Below, piece by piece: positions 32,884 to 45,375 of a stretch of 64,000 nt of DNA; the stretch's first letter is position 1, and every line of letters starts with the position of its first letter. This DNA is from Stomorhina lunata. Its lineage: Eukaryota; Arthropoda; Insecta; Diptera; Rhiniidae. Location of the stretch: contig OW121744.1 in NCBI GenBank assembly GCA_933228675.1, positions 113,700,671 through 113,764,670 of the forward strand. The letters run 5' to 3'. The translations under genes and the position numbers were made by a program. The notes under the pieces are model-generated. The model made no database searches. It was not told where the DNA came from and saw only the letters and a program-made list of their open reading frames with translations.

Positions 32884-33090
32884 ACTCAATGTAAATTATC
32901 GTTTAAAATATACTATTGGCTAGATATTTTCTAAGGGGAACGAAATGGAATTACATGAAACGTGTATAAATATAACATTGAGAATATCTGAAACACTTTT
33001 CTTCAGCTTAAACATAAAATTTGTTAAAAATAAGGCATTAATCCAAGATTTTCATTTAAGGAACGAAATGGAATTTTGTGAAACATGCCT
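32884..33090 (+). repeat. Satellite E units flanking the piggyBac insertion (right)
   Basis: Two more plus-oriented E cores (near 32939 and 33061) continue the array interrupted by the transposon. Degraded sequence follows and the family ends here. Confidence 0.85.
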
Positions 33091-33765
33091 ATAACAGCTA
33101 AATACTATAATTTTATGATTAAATATTTGCTAAGACAAACAAGTAGTTGACCAATTTAGAAATAAAATGAGAATTAGTTAAACATGTCATCATTTATGAC
33201 GGGTATCTTGAGCTTCAACCACTACTCGCCAACTTTAATTAAGCTTTTCCCTATTACATAATAAAACATTCTCATATTGTCCCTTTTTTGTTGTTGTTGT
33301 AAATAATTTAACCAGACCTATCTTTAGGGAACCTAGAACAAATAGTTACTCATTTATATTTTTCATTTGCATACATTTAATTATTTAGTCCCATACTCAG
33401 TCCCGACTCGAACACATTTTGGCTCCATTAAAGAAGTTTAAGTTACAAATGACGAGTAAAAAGTTAGAGGAAAAAGCACTTTGTTGTCTCACTAATTAAG
33501 TAAATTAAGCTATTTTGGTAAAAAAAGAAGCCATTTTGTTGTTTAGTAATTATTATTACTATTACAATAGTTTTATGAAGTAATTAGGAAAAAGGATATA
33601 ATTTAAAGGAATGGGTTCTATGTCAGTGATTTCACCTCTACAAAGGATAACTAGAAATTTTTTAAGTCACTTTTGATGATAGAAAAATACCTCAAACTTC
33701 TTAACTTTTCTAGACTTTTCATCCATAACTACTCTTCAAATTCCCGCTTTGTTACTAACGTCAAT
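33091..33765. other. Unique spacer
   Basis: AT-rich DNA with a short (TTG)n run near 33285. No coding signal was recognised. Confidence 0.4.
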
Positions 33766-36090
33766 CTTTCTGTAAAATGTCTGTCTGTCGTTAAAATTTC
33801 TATAGAAATATCTTCCTATCGTTAATTTTTCTATAGAAATGTCTTCCTATTGTCAACTTTTCTATAGAAATGTCTTACTATCGTCAACTTTTTTATAGAA
33901 ATGTCATCCTATCGTCAACTTTTTTATAGAAATGTCTTCCTATTGTAAACTTTTCTATAGAAATGTCTTCCTATCGTCAACTTTTCTATAGAAATGTCTT
34001 CCTATCGTCAACTTTTCTATAGAAATGTCTCCCTATCGTCAACTTTTCTATAGAAATGTCTCCCTATCGTCAACTTTTCTATAGAAATGTCTTCCTATCG
34101 TCAACTTTTCTATAGAAATGTCATCCTATCGTCAACTTTTCTATAGAAATGTTTTCCTATCGTCAACTTTTCTATAGAAATGTCTTCCTATCGTCAACTT
34201 TTCTATAGAAATGTCTTCCTATCGCCAACTTTTCTATAGAAATGTCTTCCTATCGTCAACTTTTCTATAGAAATGTCTTCCTATCGTCAACTTTTCTATA
34301 GAAATGTCTTCCTATCGTCAACTTTTCTATAGAAATGTCTTCCTATCGTCAACTTTTCTATAGAAATGTCTTCCTATCGTCAACTTTTCTATAGAAATGT
34401 CTTCCTATCGTCAACTTTTCTATAGAAATGTCTTGCTATCGTCAACTTTTCTATAGAAATGTCTTCCTATCGTCAACTTTTCTATAGAAATGTCTTCCTA
34501 TCGTCAACTTTTATATAGAAATGTCTTGCTATCGTCAACTTTTCTATAGAAGTGTCTTGCTATCGTCAACTTTTCTATAGAAATGTCTTCCTATCGTCAA
34601 CTTTTCTATAGAAATGTCTTGCTATCGTCAACTTTTCTATAGAAATGTCTTCCTATCGTCAACTTTTCTATAGAAATGTCATCCTATCGTCAACTTTTCT
34701 ATAGAAATGTCTTCCTATCGTCAACTTTTCTACAGAAATGTCTTCCGATCGTCAACTTTTCTATAGAAATGTCTTCCTATCGTCAACTTTTCTATAGAAA
34801 TGTCTTCCTATCGTCAACTTTTCTATAGAAATGTCTTCCTATCGTCAACTTTTCTATAAAAATGTCTTCCTATCGTTAACTTTTCTATAGAAATGTCTTC
34901 CTATCGTCAACTTTTCTATAGAAATGTCTTCCTATCGTCAACTTTTCTATAGAAATGTCTTCCTATCGTCAACTTTTCTATAGAAATGTCTTCCTATCGT
35001 CAACTTTTCTATAGAAATGTCTTCCTATCGTCAACTTTTCTATAGAAATGTCTTCATATCGTCAACTTTTCTATAGAAATGTCTTCCTATCGTCAACTTT
35101 TCTGTAGAAATGTTGTCCGTTCGTTAGATTTTCTATGAAAATATTATCCATTCATCAACTTTTCTATAGAAATGTTGTCCTTTCGTCAACTTTTCTATAG
35201 AAATATTATCCATTCGTCAACTTTTCAATAGAAATGTTGTCCTTTCGTCAACTTTTCTACAGAAATATTGTCCTTTCGTCAACTTTTCTATAGAAATGTT
35301 GTCCTTTCGTTTATTTTTCTATAGAAATGTTGTCCTTTCGTCAACTTTCCTATAGAAATGTTGTCTTTTCGTCATGTTTTCTATAAAAATGTTGTCCTTT
35401 CGTCTACTTTTCTATAGAAATGTTGTCCTTTCGTCAACTTTCCTATAGAAATGTTGTCCTGTCGTCTATTTTTATATAGAAATGTTGTCCTTTCCTCAGC
35501 TTTTTTGTAGAAATGTTGTCCTTTCGCCAAGTTTTCTATAGAGATGTTGTACCTTTGTCAACTTTTCTATAGAAATATTATCCATTCATTTGTATAAAAA
35601 TGTTGTCTTTTCATCAAGTTTTCTGTAGAGATATTGTCCTTTCGTCAACTTTTTTAGAGAAATGTTGTCCTTTCGTCAACTTTTCGATAGAAATATTGTC
35701 CTTTCGTCAACTTTTCTATAGAAATGTTGTAATTTCGTCAACTTTTCTTGAGAGATGTTGTCCTTTGATCAACTTTTCTATAGAAATGTCTTCCTATCGT
35801 CAGCTTTTCTATAGAAATGTTGTCCTTTCGTCACCTTTTCTTGACAAATGTTGTCCTTTCGTCAACTTTTCTATAGATATGTTGTCCTTTCGTCAACTTT
35901 TCTATAGTAATGTTGTCCTTTCGTCAAGTTTTCTATAGAGATGTTGTTCTTACGTCAACTTTTTTTATAGAAATGTTGTTTTTTCTTTAACTTTTCTATA
36001 GAAATGTTGTCCTTTCGTCAACTCTTCTATGAAAGTATTTTTCTTTCCTTAACTTTTCTATAGAAATGCTTTCTTATCATTTACTATGGA
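33766..36090 (-). repeat. Satellite B array 2 (31-bp unit, minus orientation)
   Basis: This is the reverse complement of the B unit: CTTCCTATCGTCAACTTTTC plus TATAGAAATGT. About 42 rather uniform copies run from about 33790 to 35105. They are followed by about 31 copies of a second subfamily with GTTGTCCTTTCGTCAAC in place of GTCTTCCTATCGTCAAC. The 112-codon frame at 35600-35938 is a read-through of the 31-bp unit in all three frames, not a gene. Confidence 0.95.
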
Positions 36091-37370
36091 AATGAAGCCT
36101 CTTATCTGTTTTTGCTGTGTAAATATCATATCAAATATTTCAAAGTGAAATTAAACCGCAGCTTTAATACATTTGACATATTCAAATGTAAAATGAATGT
36201 AAAAATGCTTTAAGCATTAATTTAAAATATGCAGACATATGTTGCTTTTAACGAAGGTGGTATCAAAATTTGTTTAAAATTAAGTCTAAAGTCTTATAAA
36301 GAAAATTAGTTGTATGAAACCAATACCAAGAAAAAATACTATTTTACCAACTCTCGTTTATATTTGCTTGTTCACAAATTAAATGATACATATAGACCTT
36401 GCCTGTATTATAGCAGTAAAATAAATATATCCATATATATCTCATTTCATCTCAACTCATCTCTGAGTGATTCCCGGCATAGTGTCATTTATGCCTGCTA
36501 ACGATTACAACACTTCTATGTAGAACGAACGACGGAAGGCACTAATTATGTCGCACTATAAAAATTAACACAAAACTAAAGCATATGCAGAAAATAGCAA
36601 GAGACAGCTTTATTAAGGGTATTCATATCTTATACTGTAAGCAAAGAAAATTGCAAAAAATTTAATATTTTGTTTATGAATGAAATTTTATTTAGAGTTT
36701 TTAAGAAAAATTCTTCTTTATATAAAAAATTTTATCAATTGGATTTTTTTTTGATTTGAATACCCCTTTGATTTGAAAGCAGATACATATTGCAAAAATT
36801 TTTTATATTATTTATGCATTGTATATTAAATTTCACATTATTATGCTCATATTTTTAATGTTGTAAATATTTTATGCCACTGCGCTGTGTTTGATGTTAG
36901 GTATGTGCGATCTCTTTGCTGGACTGGGGGTTTTGGGGTTATGTAAAACGCTTTTAATGTATGAAATAAATATTTTAAATATTTGAAGTACATACATTTA
37001 AAGATATTGTATATTTTGAATTTTTTGTTGAATTATAAAAAATTTAATAAAGAAAACATATTGCAGTATTGATAACATATTGGGGGATTTTAATTGAAAA
37101 AAAAAATTTTTATAAAAATTAAATTTAACGATGTAAATAAAACGGTTTAACTTTTTTAGAAACAACTTTTTTAACAATTCTTTAAATTGTTAATAGATCT
37201 ACTTCTTTTTTCCAATGCAAATTTATAAATTTTTGGCCACAAGCTTTTTTTACTGTAAGTACTTTGATTTTTGTACTAATTTTTACATTTTTCGTGAGAA
37301 TTAAATTTTTTGAAGTTTTGATCGACCATAACTTTTTTCATGTAAGACTGCTGAAGATTAAAATATATAT
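36091..37370. other. AT-rich unique spacer
   Basis: A degenerate C-like piece (TATGCAGACATATGTTGC near 36228) lies close to the end of the B array. The open frame at 36310-36501 is not recognised. A slightly more complex patch lies at 36460-36560. Confidence 0.4.
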
Positions 37371-38640
37371 AATAAAAGCTTTAAATGTAAGCTTTTTATC
37401 AGTATATAAATTCTTTGCATAAATTTGCATTTGAGCTTAAAATCATTGAATAGTACATTGACCTAATTCAGTATTTGAATTATTTATAAATTTTTGCCCA
37501 AAAGCTTTTATTACTGTAACTACTTTGATTTTTTGTAGTAATTTTTACATTTTTTGTGGGGACTAAATTTTTTTATGTTTTGATCACCCATAACTTCTTT
37601 AATGAAAGGCTGCTAAAAACCAAAATATACATGATAAAAGCCCTTAATGTAAGCTTTTTATAAGTATATAAATTCTTTGCATAAATTTGCATTTTGAGTT
37701 TAAAATCATTAAATAGTACATTGACCTAATTCAAGTCAATATTTTAATTATAACTAAAATATTACACAATGAAATGATTATCTACTTTAAGACCTAAATA
37801 TTAAGTGATTTTTAGCAACTTTCTTGAAGGCAACCTTGTGTTAAGAGCTCATCTATTTTGATGTAACATGTTACTGCCGAACATGTTTAGTGTGATCTAT
37901 AATTTAACCATGATTCGTCTTAAAAACTTTCTACGCTTGCAAATTATTGAATTTTATGACAATATATTTGATTTTAAGAAAGAGGACAGTGATATAAGAT
38001 ATACATTTTCTAAAAGTCTAAGATATCAGCTTTACTTTAGTATAGAAATTATTTGCATATTTATAGTTTAAAATCAATAAAGAGTTCATTAATCAAATTT
38101 ATGCCAGATTTTTAAACTTGTCTGAAATACTAAAGAATTAAGTCGTTTCCTGTTCCATCCCTCAAATTTAAAATGGAATTATAAAATAATCAAAGCCTTG
38201 TAGTAGGAATTTTGTATGGAAATTCAAATATTAAACACGAAATTCCTACTATAAGCTTGCAATAGTTATATATTTCGTTTATGAATAAATTTAAATATTT
38301 AAAATTTGAGAACATATTTAAAACTTTAAATGAGTAATAAAAAAATTCAAATATTTTTTCAAAAATAACAAAACTTTTTTAATTGAAAATTTCTAAGATC
38401 AAATTAATGACAATATTAAAGGCTGAGGTAAAAGCTTACTTCTAAAAAGTAATTCATCTGCATATATATGCAAATGATTGATACACCATTTTAAAGCTGA
38501 GACTTTAGCCTTTAATTTTTATAATTTCCAATTAAAGGCTGATTTCTCAATTTTCTAATAACAAGTAACTTATTTGCATATATAAGCAAATGCTTGCTAT
38601 ATCATTAAAAAGCTAAGACTTCAGTCTTTTATTGGTATAA
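37371..38640 (+). repeat. Satellite C array 2
   Basis: Cores read TGTAAGCTTTTTATCAGTAT and TAAATTCTTTGCATAAATTT near 37385-37430 and again near 37645-37690. More degenerate cores lie near 38040 (TTATTTGCATATTTA), 38455 (ATCTGCATATATATGCAAAT) and 38570. A block starting TTTTTGGCC/CCAAAAGCTTTT... repeats at about 37230 and 37495. The frame at 37868-38071 lies within this. Confidence 0.75.
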
Positions 38641-40494
38641 ATTTTAAAGTAAGAGGTTTTTCTTGAAAAAAGTTATATTAAATTTATTTAACAAAAAATT
38701 TACTTTAACAAATTTTTATTTCTTTGAGTGTTTAACCCTTTGCAAATGTCTCTTTGAAATATTTAGAAATATTTTGCGAATTTTCTTGGCCTAATAAATT
38801 TATTAAATATTTACACGTCTGTGCAAAAGAAAAGGTATTAATCCTTATCACTGAAATTTGTTTAGGCTCCCCAATGTGATTTATTACATAAAAGGTATGC
38901 TTAGGAATTCATTGAATTGTTTATTTGACTTTTTATTAAAAGCATTTAAAAGCAGTTCATTGCACATTTTTTAAATTTCTTTTCATATTTCCACCTCATA
39001 ATTAGTTTTTTATTAACAAAAGAGGAGAAATTGTTGAATGAAAATTTTCGTGAGAAATTTCAATTTTATTTTTTTAATTTTTTCTAAGAATTTTTTTTGT
39101 CAGGTTTTACCTAATGAAAGAAATCAATAAATTAAATTAAAATTCCCAAAACGCATTTAATGTTAATTTATTTCAAATAAATGTAATAAAAAGATATAAT
39201 ATTAATAAATAATTGAAAATTAGAGAAGCATAAAAATGGCTAAAATAGAGGGTAATTGAATAAATTATTGGTTTGAAACGTATATAACTTTTTAAGGAAT
39301 TTTGGGATTTTTATAATGTCTGGGAGAAAGCTAAAGCCCAAGATGTTGCCTTTCCTAAAAAGCTGAATTCTAGCCAGATGCAGTTAAAATTACTATGTAG
39401 AGATATTACATTTTAGTTATTAGAGGAAATTCAAAAAATTAAAAAAAAAATATATGAAAAAATTATTGGTATTAAAACGTATACAACTTTCTAAGGAATT
39501 TTTGGATTTTTGTAGTGTCTTCTAACAAAATAAAGCCCGAAGTGTTTGCTTTCAAATAAGTTATATTCTAGCCAAATGTAGATGATATTACCAGAGATAT
39601 TAAGTTTTTAATACAGCTACCAAATTTTTTTTAAACAAACAAATCATTTCAGGCAGAGCTTTATAATACCCTCAACAGTTTTTCCTACACAATTTTAAAA
39701 ATAGAGTAAACAATTTTACATTCTTATCGTAAAAAGAATAAAATTTTAAATTAAAATTCAATAAACGTTTTTCAAATAAAACATTGTTAAAAGCATATTA
39801 ATAAACAATTAAATACAAATAATAACAACTGGCAAAAGACCATCAATAAAAGGAGAGACATTTTGAGTGTGAATTGAAATGAACAGAAAAAAACTGATAT
39901 AGACGGACAAGTGCATTGTGTACTTGTATAAAATAACAAATTAATACAAATTTCAACAAAAGAATTAAATCAAAAATTCATAACAGGTATAAGAGAAAAG
40001 TCGCCAGTATAAAGAATATTGATGGACAGTCAAGACACATGTAGGTGTAAATTTTGACACTTTGAAATAAAAAAAATGAAATCTGGGGAAAATATACAAA
40101 AAAATTTAAATATGATTTCAGTTTAAAATAGCCCAGACAAATTTAAAACCAGCATAATTTGAAATAAATTTTGATTGCAATTCTTATCTTGATCAGCTTA
40201 ACTGATCAACCTTAAATACTCATAATCGTTTTAAAATCAAAAATTCCCCATAAAAATTTAAATTCTTCTTTTTAGACCAAATTTCCTTTGAAACTCGATT
40301 TCTTATTTCCTGAAACCTTTTATGCAAATTAATACTCTCTTTAAAACTTTTGTGGTAATTTAAAACTTTTTAGTGTTTTCTACTACTTTTCATTAACGCG
40401 ATCCTTAATCATAACAATTTGGTAAATGATAGTGGTAGCAGAATGTTGGAATTTGTATAAAAGTTTTAAAATAAATTTTAAATGCGTCACGTTT
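38641..40494. other. AT-rich spacer with a short F repeat
   Basis: Mostly A/T-rich sequence with no coding signal. The only structure seen is the tandem F repeat, listed separately. Confidence 0.4.
39245..39610 (+). repeat. Family F tandem duplication (~200 bp unit)
   Basis: Two diverged copies share AAATTATTGGT, AAACGTATA.AACTTT.TAAGG, GGATTTTT.TA.TGTCT, AAAGCCC and ATTCTAGCCA.ATG. The copies start near 39260 and 39460. A single related fragment (GATTCTAGCCAGATGTAAA) occurs near 26943. Confidence 0.6.
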
Positions 40495-42450
40495 AAGTTC
40501 AGGTATTTTATTAATGGTAAAATTTAAGGGTTGCCAGAACAATTTGAAATTCGACTTTTTAATGGAAAATTTTTAAAAATTTACTAATTTATAGGAAATT
40601 TTTGAAAATTGACTATTTTATAGCAAATTTTCAAAAATAGACTATTTTTTGGGGAAATTTTCGAAATTTGTTATTTTTTGGGAAATTTTTAAAAATTGAA
40701 AATTTTTTCGAAAATTGACAATTTTTTGGGAAATTTTCGAAAATTGACAATTTTTTGGGAAATTTTCGAAAATTGACAATTTTTTGGGAAATTTTCAAAA
40801 ATTGAAAATTTTTTGGAAAATTTTCGAACATTGACAATTTTTTGGAAAATTTTAGAAAATTGACAATTTTATGGGAAATTTTCGAAAAATTAAAATTTTT
40901 TGGAAAATTTATGTTCAGGTATTTTATTAATGGTAAATTTTAAGGGTTGCCAGGATACTTCAAAATTCGACTTTTTAATGGGCAATTTTAAAAAATTTAC
41001 TAATTTATAGGACATTTTCGAAAATTGGCTATTTTATAGCAAATTTTCGAAAATAGACTATATTTTGGGAAATTTTCGAAAATTTACAATTTTTTTGGAT
41101 ATTTCCAAAATTGAAAATTTTTTGGGAAATTTTCGAAAATTGAAAATTTTTTGGGAAATTTACGAAAATTGACAATTTTTTTAGAAATTTTCGAAAGTTG
41201 ACAATTTTTTGGGAAATTTTCGAAAATTGAAAATTTTTTGGGAAATTTTCGAAAATTGACAATTTTTTTGGGAAATTTTCGAAAATTGACAATTATTTGG
41301 GAAATTTTCGATATTTACAATTTTGTGGGAAATTTTCGAATATATAATATTTTTTGGGAAATTTTCAAAAATTCAAAACTTTTTGGGAAATTTTCAAAAA
41401 TTAACAATTTTTTGGGAAATTTTCCAAAATTGACAATTTTTTGGGAAATTTTCGAGAATTGACTAAGTTTGGAACATTTTCAAAAATTTTAAATTTTTTG
41501 GCAAATTTTCGAAATTTTACGATTTTTTGGGAAATTTTCGAAAATTGAAAATTTTTAAGAAATTTTCGAATACTGAAATTTTTTTTGGATATTTTCGAAA
41601 ACTGACAACTTCTTGGGAAATTTTCGAAAACTTTAAATTTCTTGGGAAATTTTAGAAAATTGACAATTTTTTAGTAAATTTTCGAAAATTGACATTTTTT
41701 TTTTTTGGAAATTCTCAAAAATTTACTATTTTATAGGAAATTTTCGCAACTTGACTATTTAAAAGAAAATTTTCGAAAATTTACTATTTTAAAAGAAATT
41801 TTTGAAAATTTAATATTTTAAAGGAAATTTTTCAATATTTACTATTTCAAAGGAAATTTTTGAAAATCTTCCATTATAAAGGAAATTTAGGAAAATTTAC
41901 TATTTTATAGGAAATTTTTGAAAATTTTCAATTATGAAGGCAATTTACGAAAATTTACTATTCGATAGGAAATTTACTATTTTATAGAAAATTTTCGAAA
42001 ATTTACTATTTAATAGAAAATTTGCAGTTATAGAAAATTTTCGGAAATTTACTTTTTTATAGGAAATTTTCGAAAATTTACTAATTGATTGGAAATTTTG
42101 TAGAAATTTTCGAAAATTTTGTAGTTTATAGGAAATTTTTTAAAATTTTGTATATTGTTGGAAATTTTCAAAAATTTTGTAATTTATATGAAGTTTTCGA
42201 AAATTTTGGATTTTATAAGAGTATTTTATATTTTACAGAAAATTTTCAAAAATTTTGTGTTTATGGTAAATTTTCAGAAATTTTTTCTTGAAAATTTTAT
42301 TTATTTTGTAGTAAATTATCGAAAATTTTGAATTTTATAGGAAGTCTGAAAATTTTGTATTTTGTAGGAAATTTTCGGAAATTTTGTTTTTTATAGGATA
42401 TTCTTGAAAATTTTGTATTTTATAGGAAATTTTCGAAAATTTTTTAAATT
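40495..42450 (+). repeat. Satellite D array 1 (29-bp unit, diverged)
   Basis: Units are of the type GGGAAATTTTCGAAAATTG followed by ACAATTTTTT, each with the palindrome AAATTTTCGAAAATTT. After about 41700 the units change to TATAGGAAATTTTCGAAAAT forms with more substitutions. The array contains a ~415-bp duplication: the segment starting TTCAGGTATTTTATTAATGG at about 40498 recurs at about 40915. Frames at 40631-40837, 41029-41292, 41238-41462 and 42085-42291 are read-throughs of the 29-bp unit. Confidence 0.9.
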
Positions 42451-43815
42451 TATTTTATTTACCAAATAATATGGTAATGGAAAACGTCCTTCCGGTATAT
42501 TTAGAGCAGATTTAATAACGATTTTAAACTTCAAGACCTTTGTAAAGTCAGGGAGCTAAATTAAGCTGCAGCCTATTGCCATAAAGAGCTTTTTGAAGCT
42601 TTTAGTGCGATGCTTTTTACTTTTGAAGTACATTTTTTCCTTTATAAATTTTCTAAAGTCCTTCAAAATTTTAATCCTCTTTATTTAGAAAAATCTTTAT
42701 AACAGCGTAAAGCTTTAAGGTCTTGGTAAACCAAATAAGCAACACCTGACTGCAGCCATACGCCGCAAGGTGCTTTTATGTTGTTTTGACTACAAGTAAT
42801 TTTGTTATATAACTTTGGCAACCCTTACCAATTTGTATCTGAAACCCTAGTAAATCGTAATTTATTGGTTTTATTTCGTCTTAAGTTTTTCTTCAAGTTT
42901 ATTTAAAATTTTATTTTTGTTTTCTTAGTTTTTTTTTCGTTTTTTGCTTATAAAAATAAACATATTTATAGTTTATATTTCAATGTTGATTTGTAAGTAA
43001 CTCAAAATCTTATTATTGTTCAGTTAAGGAATTTTGTTCGTCTTCTATAGAAACGACAATGAAAACCAGAAAATAAATAAAAACAGAAGCAGAAAAGTCT
43101 GTCAGCCAGTCCGTCCCTCCGATTTACTGTCATTGCTAGGAATCATTGACATGTTTATAAGGTTCGTTTTTTTTTTTAGCTAAATAAAGTCTGATTGTAA
43201 GTATATTTTAATAAATACCTGTATTTAGGTATTTGGTAAGAAAACAGAGACATTGACAAAGCTAAAAGGGTATTAAATGGCAAACCAAAGTTTTGGAAAC
43301 TATAGCTTTTAGTAGAGACTACGAAGGTAGTGATACTAAGATTGTTGTAAGCATCTGGGTATTACTACCGCTTTCGGGGTTTTGCTCTTGACTATATTAA
43401 ATACTACTATTGAATTTACTATTTTTGTTTTTCTTTACTTGTTTAAATGTTGGTATTAAATTACCAAATACAAGTACTAGGCTCATATTGTTTTCATTGT
43501 CAATTTGAGGTATTTGTGTTTTAGCTTTAAGTAGATTTTATATATAGCGAGATATTTTGAATACTAGATGTAGGTACTCAAGAAAAGCATTTATACCGGA
43601 AAGAAAATAGTTGGAGTGTTTTAAAAAAAAAGCCTAAGAATGAAGCAAATTTGACTAGTTTGCCTTATGTATGACTTAAGTCGGTTTAGTTGTTAACGAG
43701 ATATGAACTTTAGAAATTTAACCAGAGATTTTAAACGAAAAGAAGTTCAAATGTGAGTTAGATATTACAAATTTCGAGACCAACTGCTTAAAGACTCAAG
43801 ATATCTAACTACAAA
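42451..43815. other. Unique region between D arrays
   Basis: Two loosely similar segments near 42505-42600 and 42690-42785 share AGACCTTTGTAAA/AGGTCTTGGTAAA, GCTGCAGCC/ACTGCAGCC and a final GCTTTT. One isolated family G motif (GTTAACGAGATATGAACTTT) lies near 43690. No gene was recognised. Confidence 0.4.
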
Positions 43816-43819
43816 TATA

Positions 43820-45375
43820 AGAAAACTTTCGAAAATTTACTATTTTATAGGAAATTTTTGAAAATTTACTATTTTATAGGAAATTTTCGAAAATTTACTA
43901 TTTTATAGGAAATTTTCGAAAATTTACTATTTTATAGGAAATTTTCGAAAATTTACTATTTTATAGGAAATTTTCGAAAATTTACTATTTTATAGGAAAT
44001 TTTCGAAAATTTACTATTTTATAGGAAATTTTCGAAAATTTACTATTTTATAGGAAATTTTCGAAAATTTACTATTTTATAGGAAATTTTCGAAAATTTA
44101 CTATTTTATAGGAAATTTTCGAAAATTTACTATTTTATAGGAAATTTTCGAAAATTTACTATTTTATAGGAAATTTTCGAAAATTTACTATTTTATAGGA
44201 AATTTTCGAAAATTTACTATTTTATAGGAAATTTTCGAAAATTTACTATTTTATAGGAAATTTTCGAAAATTTACCATTTTATAGGAAATTTTCGAAAAT
44301 TTACTATTTTCTAGGAAATTTTCGAAAATTTACTATTTTAAAGGAAATTTTCGAAAATTTACTATTTTATAGGAAATTTTCGAAAATTTACTATTTTATA
44401 GGAAATTTTCGAAAATTTACTATTTTATAGGAAATTTTCGAAAATTTACTATTATATAGGAAATTTTCGAAAATTTACTATTTTATAGGAAATTTTCGAA
44501 AATTTACTATTTTATAGGAAATTTTCGAAAATTTACTATTTTATAGGAAATTTTCGAAAATTTACTATTTTATAGGAAATTTTCGAAAATTTACTATTTT
44601 ATAGGAAATTTTCGAAAATTTACTATTTTATAGGAAATTTTCGAAAATTTACTATTTTATAGGAAATTTTCGAAAATTTACTATTTTATAGGAAATTTTC
44701 GAAAATTTACTATTTTATAGGAAATTTTCGAAAATTTACTATTTTAAAGGAAATTTTCGAAAATTTACTATTTTAAAGGAAATTTTCGAAAATTTACTAT
44801 TTTAAAGGAAATTTTCGAAAATTTACTATTTTAAAGGAAATTTTCGAAAATTTACTATTTTAAAGGAAATTTTCGAAAATTTACTATTTTAAAGGAAATT
44901 TTCGAAAATTTACTATTTTATAGGAAATTTTTGAAAATTTACTATTTAATAGGAAATTTTCTAAAATTTACTATTTAATAGGAAATTTTTTAAAATTTAC
45001 TATTTTATAGGAAATTTTCTAAAATTTACTATTTTATAGGAAATTTTCTATAATTTACTATTTTATAGGAAATTTTCTAAAATTTACTGTTTTATAGGAA
45101 ATTTTCTAAAATTTACTATTTTATAGGAAATTTTCGAATATTTACTATTTTATAGGAAATTTTCGAAAATTTACTATTTTATAGGAAATTTTCGAAAATT
45201 TACTATTTTATAGGAAGTTTTCGAAAATTTACTATTTTATAGGAAATTTTCGAAAATTTACTATTTTATAGGAAATTTTCGAATATTTACTATTTTATAG
45301 GAAATTTTCGAATATTTACTAATTTATAGGAAATTTTCGAAAATTTACTATTTTATAGGAAATTTTCTAAAATTT
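43820..45375 (+). repeat. Satellite D array 2 (29-bp unit, ~54 copies, highly uniform)
   Basis: The unit reads GGAAATTTTCGAAAATTT followed by ACTATTTTATA. From about 43840 to 44730 nearly every copy is identical. A block of six copies with TTTTAAAGG follows (about 44740-44900). More varied copies then run to 45375, including a TTTTCTAAAATT variant. Every unit holds the perfect 16-bp palindrome AAATTTTCGAAAATTT. Confidence 0.97.

Noticed and set aside
17735..33090. E core as a CENP-B box
   Set aside because: It shares only a TTCGTTCC-like piece and lacks the CGGG half required by the CENP-B consensus.
35600..35938. 112-codon open frame
   Set aside because: It lies wholly in 31-bp satellite units. 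Because 31 is not a multiple of three and the unit lacks stops in all frames of this strand, long frames arise automatically.
40560..41700. GGGAAATTTTC in D units as Rel/NF-kB sites
   Set aside because: The 3' half lacks the CC of the consensus, and the motif follows simply from the 29-bp repeat.
40631..42291. Several Lys/Phe/Asn-rich open frames
   Set aside because: These are translations of the 29-bp D unit and carry no protein signature.
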